DNA from: Pyrinomonas sp040289685
GTDB taxonomy: Bacteria; Acidobacteriota; Blastocatellia; Pyrinomonadales; Pyrinomonadaceae
Length of the DNA: 64,000 nucleotides
Direction of reading: 5' to 3'
Assembly (NCBI RefSeq): GCF_040289685.1
Contig: NZ_PSLQ01000002.1
Span: 62,001 to 126,000 of the forward strand
In this document: positions 52,374 through 60,461 of the stretch, piece by piece
Layout of the letters: each line of letters starts with the position of its first letter
Position numbering within the stretch: position 1 is the first letter of the stretch
Position numbers and translations under genes: made by a program
Notes under the pieces: model-generated
Told to the model about the DNA's origin: nothing
Databases searched by the model: none
Seen by the model: the letters and a program-made list of their open reading frames with translations, nothing else

Positions 52374-52430
52374 TCGTCAGATGGTTGGCATCCGCACGGC
52401 TGCGATGTCGGAGCACTGCCGAACGCCCGC

Positions 52431-52513
52431 TCGATCTAAGCCGTTGCGAAACCAGCCGCCCTGCGCTTGAGGTGGACGCGCAACGACACTGTTTTCGTTC
52501 GATCTAGGTCGTT
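52431..52513. repeat. Short spaced direct repeat next to the groEL 3' end
   Basis: tcgatctaagccgtt (52431-52445) recurs at 52499-52513 with two transitions, 68 bp apart. Confidence 0.6.
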
Positions 52514-52522
52514 AGTGAACTT

Positions 52523-54169
<1,647 letters not shown>

Positions 54170-54236
54170 TTACCTCCTTCGACCAAAGTGTTCATCTACC
54201 CGGAATCGAGTTAAAGAGATGTTCGATGTTGGAGCC

Positions 54237-54253
54237 CGGGGCCGAACGCCCCG
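54237..54253 (-). other. Hairpin between groES and groEL
   Basis: CGGGGC/GCCCCG stem with a 5 nt loop in the 109 bp groES-groEL gap; another imperfect CGGG/CCCG-based stem lies just upstream in the transcript. No U tract. It may set the GroES:GroEL ratio or mark processing. Confidence 0.4.
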
Positions 54254-54278
54254 CGAGCTTTCACGACGAGACGTCGGG

Positions 54279-54602
54279 TCAACGTCCCGCCGACTTGGTC
54301 TGAGCTGTGGTGGTGAAGACGCCGAGGATCTCATCTTCGCGCATGATGAGATACTCCTCATCATCTATGCGCACCTCGGTGCCGCTGTATTTGCCGAACA
54401 GGACGCGATCGCCCGGCTTGACGTCGAGCGGAATGCGCTTGCCGTCCTTGTCGTATTTGCCATCGCCGACGGCGATCACTTCGCCCTGCTGCGGCTTCTC
54501 TTTAGCCGTGTCGGGAATGACGATGCCACCACGAATCTGCTCGGGTTCTTCGATGCGCTTGATCAAGACGCGATCATGAAGCGGACGAATCGGAACGGAC
54601 AT
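54279..54602 (-). CDS. groES: Co-chaperonin GroES (10 kDa)
   Basis: A 107-residue co-chaperonin. Family features: IRPLHDRVLIKRIEEPEQIRGGIVIPDTAKEKPQQGEVIAVG, the mobile loop RGGIVIP, KPGDRVLFGKYSGTEVRIDDEEYLIMREDEILGVF. The last ten residues are an extra polar tail. AGGAGG precedes ATG 54602. No CIRCE inverted repeat is visible upstream, so control may come from the upstream operon promoter. Confidence 0.97.
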   Translation of the reverse strand: MSVPIRPLHDRVLIKRIEEPEQIRGGIVIPDTAKEKPQQGEVIAVGDGKYDKDGKRIPLDVKPGDRVLFGKYSGTEVRIDDEEYLIMREDEILGVFTTTAQTKSAGR

Positions 54603-54661
54603 ATCTTGTTTTCACCTCCTAAATGAGATTTTTAAGATCGGGCGCGGCGTTGCCCGCCCCT

Positions 54662-54982
54662 TTAAACGACGAACTTGCTGTGCAGTTCGTCGAGCTCGCG
54701 CCGCATCTGTTCGATCCGGTCCACAAGGTCCAAGATCACTGCGGCGCCGGCAAAATTCACTCCGAGGTCGCGATGCAACCGTTGCATACGGCGAAACCGA
54801 AGCATGGCGCGCGCCGTCAACATCGGCTGTCCGCTTTCATCCCAAACCGCTTCGAGCAGTCCGGAGCGGACCAGATGCCACAGCACGCGCGGCGGCGCCC
54901 CGGTCGCCTCGGCAGCTTCCTCGAGGGCGAACGGTTCTTCGAGATCGAAGTCGGTCAATCGCACGAATGCTGTGGTCGTCAT
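54662..54982 (-). CDS. CbpM-like modulator of DnaJ/CbpA (MerR-type fold)
   Basis: A 106-residue protein with a MerR-like helical region: FALEEAAEATGAPPRVLWHLVRSGLLEAVWDESGQPMLTARAMLRFRRMQRLHRDLGVNFAGAAVILDLVDRIEQMRREL. The length, IxxLxRDLxVNxxGAxxILDL pattern and position 9 bp after a DnaJ/CbpA-type gene match CbpM, which binds the J-domain of CbpA. HspR, a true MerR-type repressor of dnaK operons, has a similar layout and is the main alternative. Confidence 0.82.
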   Translation of the reverse strand: MTTTAFVRLTDFDLEEPFALEEAAEATGAPPRVLWHLVRSGLLEAVWDESGQPMLTARAMLRFRRMQRLHRDLGVNFAGAAVILDLVDRIEQMRRELDELHSKFVV

Positions 54983-54991
54983 CGCGTTCCT

Positions 54992-55996
54992 CTATGCGGC
55001 GCGCGGGTCGAAACGCGAGATGCGCCGCAACTCTTCAAATAGACGCCGTTCTTCCGACGTCGGCGTGCGCGGGACGACGATCTTCAAACGCACGTATTCA
55101 TCGCCGCGGCCGCCGCGTCTTCGCGTCAAGCCTTGCCCGCGCAAGCGCAGGCGCTGCCCCGTCTGCGCGCCTGGCGGAACGGTCATCTCGACTTGGCCGT
55201 CGATGGTCGGCACGGTGACGCGCGCACCAAGCACCGCTTCCCACGGCGCAATCGGAAGTTCAATCTCCACGTCGTCGCCGTGCACCGTGAAGCGCGGATG
55301 CGGTCGCAACTTGATGCGCAGATACAGATCTCCTGCGGGCGCGCCGCTCGCGCCCGCGCCCCCTTGACCGGCCAAGCGAAGCGTCGTTCCATCGCGCACG
55401 CCCGGCGGGATGTTGACCTCGATCGATTTGGCGCGCACGATCTGCCCTGCGCCGCGGCAGGTCGCGCAGATCTGGTTGTCATTGATGACGCCCAGCCCCT
55501 GACAGGCCGGACAGACATCGGCGACCTGAAGCTGAATGGTTCGTCGCCCGCCTTGATGCGCCTCTTCGAGCGAAAGCTCGAGTTCGGCTTCGACGTCTTG
55601 GCCGCGGCTGCGACGGCGGCGGCGGGTGCGCGTGCCGAATAGCTCCTCGAAAATGTCAGCTCCGACGCCGCCGCGCCCGAAACCGAACTCGAAATCGCTG
55701 AAGTCAAAGCCGCCTGGCCCAGCGCGGAACCCTTCCCATCCGGGCGGTGGTCCACCAGTAGCCGCCGCCCGCCAGTTGGAGCCGAACTGGTCGTACTGCT
55801 TGCGCTTCTCCGGATCGGAGAGCACATCGTAGGCTTCCTGTAGCTCTTTGAACTTCTCCTCGGCAGCCTTGTCGCCCGGGTTGAGATCGGGATGGTATTT
55901 GCGCGCCAGCCGCCGATAAGCCGCTTTGATCTCGTCCTCCGAAGCCGTGCGGCTGACGCCGAGGATCTGGTAGTAGTCTTTGACCTGAGTCGCCAT
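54992..55996 (-). CDS. DnaJ-family chaperone with a half zinc finger
   Basis: A 334-residue Hsp40. The J domain is complete (KDYYQILGVSRTASEDEIKAAYRRLARKYHPDLNPGD, with HPD). A Gly/Phe-rich linker is followed by a shortened zinc region with only two CxxC motifs (CPACQGLG and CATCRGAG) instead of four. The substrate-binding domains follow (KSIEVNIPPGVRDGTTLRLAGQGG...GDLYLRIKLRPHPRF). It is intermediate between DnaJ (type A) and CbpA (type B). It lies between dnaK and cbpM. Confidence 0.93.
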   Translation of the reverse strand: MATQVKDYYQILGVSRTASEDEIKAAYRRLARKYHPDLNPGDKAAEEKFKELQEAYDVLSDPEKRKQYDQFGSNWRAAATGGPPPGWEGFRAGPGGFDFSDFEFGFGRGGVGADIFEELFGTRTRRRRRSRGQDVEAELELSLEEAHQGGRRTIQLQVADVCPACQGLGVINDNQICATCRGAGQIVRAKSIEVNIPPGVRDGTTLRLAGQGGAGASGAPAGDLYLRIKLRPHPRFTVHGDDVEIELPIAPWEAVLGARVTVPTIDGQVEMTVPPGAQTGQRLRLRGQGLTRRRGGRGDEYVRLKIVVPRTPTSEERRLFEELRRISRFDPRAA

Positions 55997-56046
55997 CTTT
56001 TCAACCCGACCTCAACCCGAGAGACGAATTCAGTGACGGACCGCGC

Positions 56047-57942
56047 TTAGCTCTTCGGCGTGTACTCGGCGTCGATCACGTCGTCGCCGCTCGTGCTGCC
56101 GCCGGTCGTGCCACCGGCGCTGGCGCCCGCCGAAGTCGTTTGCTGGTAGGCGGCGCTCGCGATCGCATGCGAGATCTGCTGCAGATCGCTCGTCAACTGA
56201 CGCAGACGATCGACGCCGACCGCATCGTCTTTGATCGCGCTTCGGATCTCGTTGATCAACTGTTCAGCCCGCGCGCGTTCGTTGATGGGAACGCGGTCGC
56301 CCAAGTCGCGGAGCGAACGCTCGACTTGGTAGGCGAGCGAGTCGGCGTTGTTGCGCGCTTCGACCAGCTCGCGCCGACGGCGATCCTCTTCAGCGTGCTG
56401 CTCGGCGTCGCGGATCATGCGTTCGATCTCGCTCTTGTCGAGCGAAGTCGAGCCCGTGATCGTGATCTTCTGCTCCTTGCCGGTGGCCAAATCCTTGGCC
56501 GAGACGTTCAAGATGCCGTTGGCATCGATGTCGAAGGTGACTTCGATCTGTGGGACCCCGCGCGGCGCGGGCGCGATGCCTTCGAGCCGGAACCGTCCAA
56601 GCGTGCGGTTGTCGCGTGCCAGCTCACGCTCGCCCTGCAGCACATGTATGTCCACGGCCGTTTGATTGTCTTCGGCTGTGGAGAAGATCTCCGACTTGCG
56701 CGTCGGAATGGTCGTGTTGCGCGGGATCAATTTGGTCATCACGCCGCCCAAGGTCTCGACGCCCAAGCTCAACGGCGTGACGTCGAGCAGGAGTACGTCC
56801 TTGACCTCGCCCTTGAGCACGGCGGCCTGAATCGCCGCGCCGACGGCAACCACCTCATCCGGGTTGACCGATTGGTTAGGCTCTTTGCCGCCCGTCAAAC
56901 GCTTGACCAACTCTTTGACCGCCGGGATGCGCGTCGCGCCGCCAACCAAGATCACCTCGTCGATCTTGTCGGGCGTCAGCTTGGCATCGGCCAGCGCCTG
57001 CTGGACCGGCCCCATGCACCGCTCGACGAGATCGTGAGTCAGCTGCTCGAACTTCGAGCGCGTCAACTTCATCAATAGGTGCTTCGGCCCCGAAGCGTCC
57101 GCCGTGATAAAGGGCAGATTGATTTCGGTCTCCATGGTCGAAGAGAGTTCGATCTTGGCCTTCTCGGCGGCTTCGGTCAGCCGCTGCAAGGCTTGACGGT
57201 CGCGGCTTAGGTCGATGCCTTGGTCGCGCTTGAACTCTTCGATCATCCAATCGACGATGCGCTTGTCGAAATCATCGCCGCCCAAGTGCGTGTCGCCCGA
57301 CGTGGCCTTGACCTCAAAGACGCCGTCGCCTACTTCGAGGATGGAGACGTCGAAGGTGCCGCCGCCGAGGTCGAAGACCAAAATGGTCTCGTTCTTCTTC
57401 TTGTCGAGCCCATAGGCGAGCGCGGCGGCGGTCGGCTCGTTGATGATGCGCAAAACGTTCAACCCCGCAATGGTCCCGGCATCCTTGGTCGCCTGCCGTT
57501 GCGCGTCGTTGAAGTAAGCGGGAACGGTGATGACGGCCTCGGTTACCTTCTCGCCCAAGTAGCGCGACGCTTCGTCAACCAACTTGCGCAAGATCATCGC
57601 CGAGATCTCTTCAGGCGAGTAGAGCTTGCCGTCGATCTCGACGCGCACGGCATCGTTTGGGCCGGGCACGACTTTGTAAGGGACTTGTTTGATCTCTTGG
57701 GTGACCTCCGAATAACGACGCCCCATGAAGCGCTTGATCGAATAGATCGTGCGCTCTGGGTTCAACACGGCCTGCCGTTTGGCGACTTGACCGACGAGCC
57801 GTTCGCCCGTTTTAGTGAAAGCGACCACCGAAGGGGTCACGCGCCCGCCTTCGCTGTTGACGATCACAGTGGGTTTGTCGCCTTCCATGACGGCGACCAC
57901 CGAGTTGGTCGTCCCCAGATCTATTCCGACTGCTTTAGCCAT
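56047..57942 (-). CDS. dnaK: Chaperone DnaK (Hsp70)
   Basis: A 631-residue Hsp70. N-terminal ATPase: AKAVGIDLGTTNSVVAVMEGDKP, VITVPAYFNDAQRQATKDAG, LVFDLGGGTFDVSILE and VGGATRIPAVKELV. The substrate-binding domain has DVTPLSLGVETLGG, and the C-terminal lid ends in a Ser/Gly/Thr-rich linker and DDVIDAEYTPKS. GGAGG precedes ATG 57942. It is followed by a DnaJ-type gene and cbpM. grpE is absent from the window, so the exchange factor must be encoded elsewhere. Confidence 0.98.
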   Translation of the reverse strand: MAKAVGIDLGTTNSVVAVMEGDKPTVIVNSEGGRVTPSVVAFTKTGERLVGQVAKRQAVLNPERTIYSIKRFMGRRYSEVTQEIKQVPYKVVPGPNDAVRVEIDGKLYSPEEISAMILRKLVDEASRYLGEKVTEAVITVPAYFNDAQRQATKDAGTIAGLNVLRIINEPTAAALAYGLDKKKNETILVFDLGGGTFDVSILEVGDGVFEVKATSGDTHLGGDDFDKRIVDWMIEEFKRDQGIDLSRDRQALQRLTEAAEKAKIELSSTMETEINLPFITADASGPKHLLMKLTRSKFEQLTHDLVERCMGPVQQALADAKLTPDKIDEVILVGGATRIPAVKELVKRLTGGKEPNQSVNPDEVVAVGAAIQAAVLKGEVKDVLLLDVTPLSLGVETLGGVMTKLIPRNTTIPTRKSEIFSTAEDNQTAVDIHVLQGERELARDNRTLGRFRLEGIAPAPRGVPQIEVTFDIDANGILNVSAKDLATGKEQKITITGSTSLDKSEIERMIRDAEQHAEEDRRRRELVEARNNADSLAYQVERSLRDLGDRVPINERARAEQLINEIRSAIKDDAVGVDRLRQLTSDLQQISHAIASAAYQQTTSAGASAGGTTGGSTSGDDVIDAEYTPKS

Positions 57943-57981
57943 GAGTGCTGCACCTCCTCGATATGAACTTATGATGATCCG

Positions 57982-58338
57982 TCACGCCGCTGAGCGCGCG
58001 CCCGCGCGCATTCTTTCGAGCGCGCGGCGTCCGATCTCAGGATAGAGTTCCGCCTCTATCTCGCTGGCATCGAGCACGCGCCCACGCTCGATCTCTTGGC
58101 CCGGGTTGGCGCTCGACATCAAGAAGAAGCGCGCGCGCCCGCCGCCAGCATCCAAGAACTTCTCTTCGTAAAGACGTCGGTCGAGCGGCACCGTCCAAAA
58201 GCTCATCAGCTCGGGGTGGCGCGTCTTGTAACGCAAAGCCGAGAGCATATCGGGCCAGACGGCGATCATTGTCCGTCCTCCGACCCTCACCGTCTCGATC
58301 TGGCCTTGCGGTCCGCGCATGACGTAGAACTTGTGCAT
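57982..58338 (-). CDS. Hypothetical protein between ftsH and dnaK
   Basis: A 118-residue soluble protein beginning MHKFYVMRGPQGQIETVRVGGRTMIAVWPDMLSALRY, with an acidic C-terminal helix (DASEIEAELYPEIGRRALERMRAGARSA). GTGGGG precedes ATG 58338; an ATG at 58353 is possible. I do not recognise the family. It is tightly packed between ftsH (23 bp) and dnaK (39 bp) on the same strand, so it is probably co-expressed with the chaperones. Confidence 0.75.
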   Translation of the reverse strand: MHKFYVMRGPQGQIETVRVGGRTMIAVWPDMLSALRYKTRHPELMSFWTVPLDRRLYEEKFLDAGGGRARFFLMSSANPGQEIERGRVLDASEIEAELYPEIGRRALERMRAGARSAA

Positions 58339-58361
58339 ATAACCCCACCCCATGCTCGGTT

Positions 58362-60230
58362 TCAGTGAACGGTCGTTGCCGCTCGCTCGGCGGCTTCCGC
58401 TTGGTTGACCAATCTCTCCAGCTCCTCGCGTCCGATGGTTTCGCGCATCTGCAGTTCGCGCGCGACCAGATCGAGCGCCGCGCGACGTCGGCGCAAGATG
58501 CCGAGCACGCGCTCGTAGGTCGCGTCGATCAACCGTTTGACTTCCTCATCGATCAGTTCGGCGGTGCGTTCGCTGAAGTTGCGCTCTTCGCCGAACGAAA
58601 GCGTCGAATCGAGGAACCGACCTGCGAGCGGCTTGCCAAAGGTCATGTGGCCCAGCCGCTCGCTCATGCCATAGCGCGTGACCATCTGCCGCGCCAGTTC
58701 GGTGGCGCGCTCCAGATCGTTGTGCGCGCCCGTCGAGATCACCCCGTCGTAGACGATCTCTTCCGCCGCGCGCCCGCCGAGCATCACGGCCAAACGGTCA
58801 AGCAATTCGGGCTTGGTCAGCAGATACTTCTCGGTCGTTGGCAGTTGCAGCGTCGCGCCGAGCGCGCCGATCGACCGCGGGATGATCGTGATCCGGTGGA
58901 CCGGATCCGCGTGCTCGACCGACAGGGCCGTGAGCGCATGGCCCACTTCGTGATAGGCGACGCGCTCCTTCTCTTCGCCGCTCATCACGCGGCTACGCTT
59001 TTCAAGGCCGAGCATCACGCGGTCGATCGCCTCTTCGAGATCGCGCATCTCGACCGCTTCCGCCCCGCGGCGGGCTGCAAGCAGCGCCGCCTCGTTGATG
59101 ATGTTCGCCAGATCCGCGCCGACCATGCCGGGCGTGCGCGCCGCGACCACCGACAGATCTACATCCGGAGCCAGTTTGACCCGGCGCGCATGCACGCGCA
59201 GGATCTCTTCGCGCCCTTTGATGTCGGGCCGGTCAACGACGATCTGGCGATCGAATCTGCCGGGTCGAAGCAACGCCGGGTCTAGGACCTCTGGCCGATT
59301 GGTCGCTGCCATGATGATCACGCCCTTGGATGAGTCGAACCCGTCCATCTCGACGAGCAACTGGTTCAAGGTCTGCTCGCGCTCATCGTGGCCGCCAAAA
59401 GAGGCTGCTGCTACGCCCGCACGCGATTTGCCGATAGCGTCCAACTCATCAATGAAGACGATGCAAGGCGCGTGTTTCTTTGCCTGCTCAAAGAGATCGC
59501 GCACGCGCGCGGCACCGACGCCGACAAACAGCTCGACGAATTCCGAACCGGAGATCGAAAAGAACGGGACGCCAGCTTCGCCCGCCACGGCGCGCGCAAG
59601 CAGGGTCTTGCCCGTGCCCGGCGGACCGACCAATAGCACCCCCTTCGGGATGCGTCCGCCGAGGCGCTGATACTTCTGCGGATGCTTGAGGAAGTCGACG
59701 ATCTCGATGAGTTCGGCTTCCGCTTCGTCGACGCCCGCGACATCGGCGAAAGTGACCTTCTGTTCTTCGCTCCGGTCGTAGATCTTGGCGCGGTTGCGCC
59801 CAAATTGAAGGGCCTCGGCTCCTTGCCCAGCGAAGCGACGGAAGGTCCAAAGCCAAAAGCCGATCAGCAGGAGGATCGGAAAAGCGGAGACGAAGAGCGC
59901 GCGCCACCAGCCGTCGGTGTCGAGCCGCCCGACGACCTCGACCTGCTTTTCGCGCAGAAGCGGCAGAAGATCAGGGTCCTGAACCTCGGGCGGACGAATC
60001 GCTGAGATGATCTCCTGCCCAGCATCGGTTCGGAGCAACCCGCGAATCTCTGTGGAGCTGATCTGGACGCTCGTGACGCGCCCTTGGCGCACTCGCTCGA
60101 TGAACTCGGAATAGGAGACCGGGCGCGCCGCCGTGCTCGCCCACGCTCCATAGAGGATGTAGACAACGAAAGCGATGAGCAGGAGCTGAATCAAAGCGTT
60201 GGCGATGGAAGCTTTAGACGGCTTCTTCAT
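58362..60230 (-). CDS. ftsH: ATP-dependent zinc metalloprotease FtsH
   Basis: A 622-residue membrane protease. Two N-terminal helices (IQLLLIAFVVYILYGAW and ALFVSAFPILLLIGFWLWTF) flank a periplasmic domain. The AAA+ module has Walker A VGPPGTGKTLLARAVAGEAG, pore-loop-region GSEFVELFVGVGAARVRDLF, Walker B IVFIDELDAIG and SRH ATNRPEVLDPALLRPGRFDRQ. The zinc site is YHEVGHAL. ATG 60230 (MKKPSKASI) is chosen as the membrane-domain start; the frame is open much further upstream but crosses the promoter region. First gene of the minus-strand proteostasis run. Confidence 0.97.
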   Translation of the reverse strand: MKKPSKASIANALIQLLLIAFVVYILYGAWASTAARPVSYSEFIERVRQGRVTSVQISSTEIRGLLRTDAGQEIISAIRPPEVQDPDLLPLLREKQVEVVGRLDTDGWWRALFVSAFPILLLIGFWLWTFRRFAGQGAEALQFGRNRAKIYDRSEEQKVTFADVAGVDEAEAELIEIVDFLKHPQKYQRLGGRIPKGVLLVGPPGTGKTLLARAVAGEAGVPFFSISGSEFVELFVGVGAARVRDLFEQAKKHAPCIVFIDELDAIGKSRAGVAAASFGGHDEREQTLNQLLVEMDGFDSSKGVIIMAATNRPEVLDPALLRPGRFDRQIVVDRPDIKGREEILRVHARRVKLAPDVDLSVVAARTPGMVGADLANIINEAALLAARRGAEAVEMRDLEEAIDRVMLGLEKRSRVMSGEEKERVAYHEVGHALTALSVEHADPVHRITIIPRSIGALGATLQLPTTEKYLLTKPELLDRLAVMLGGRAAEEIVYDGVISTGAHNDLERATELARQMVTRYGMSERLGHMTFGKPLAGRFLDSTLSFGEERNFSERTAELIDEEVKRLIDATYERVLGILRRRRAALDLVARELQMRETIGREELERLVNQAEAAERAATTVH

Positions 60231-60264
60231 TTTCGGGTCACGCTCCTCGTCGAGTTCGTGAGCG

Positions 60265-60293
60265 ATGATACACGACGCCGGGGGGCTTGTCAA
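60265..60293 (-). promoter_or_regulatory. Sigma70 promoter of ftsH
   Basis: On the minus strand TTGACA (60288-60293), a 17 bp spacer and TATCAT (60265-60270), 34 bp before the start codon. Confidence 0.75.
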
Positions 60294-60317
60294 GAGGTCT
60301 ATCAAAAGACTTGACAA
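60287..60317. promoter_or_regulatory. Inverted repeat joining the divergent ftsH and clpB promoters
   Basis: TTGTCAAG (60287-60294), 15 bases, CTTGACAA (60310-60317). Each arm contains one -35 element, so symmetry partly follows from the two consensus -35 boxes. The extra paired bases leave room for a shared stress operator. Confidence 0.45.
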
Positions 60318-60340
60318 CATTACGCTCAACCTTTTATGAT
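60311..60340 (+). promoter_or_regulatory. Sigma70 promoter of clpB
   Basis: TTGACA (60311-60316), an 18 bp spacer and TATGAT (60335-60340). The leader to ATG 60462 is about 115 nt. Confidence 0.75.
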
Positions 60341-60461
60341 GCTCCCGCATCGAAGCGAACGGAAGTTCACTCGGGCACGCACGTGATTCTTCCGCTTCGC
60401 GCCTTGCGTGGTCGGTTTCGAAGTGCCCGACGAAACTTCGTCCCGAAAGGAAGTTCAACAT

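Noticed and set aside
54603..54661. CIRCE element upstream of groES
   Set aside because: No TTAGCACTC-N9-GAGTGCTAA or close variant is present here or upstream of dnaK.
56140..57966. Long plus-strand open frames opposite dnaK
   Set aside because: Antisense shadows of a canonical Hsp70 gene with no recognisable domain.
58365..59285. 306-codon plus-strand open frame opposite ftsH
   Set aside because: Antisense shadow; the minus strand encodes an intact FtsH with all motifs.
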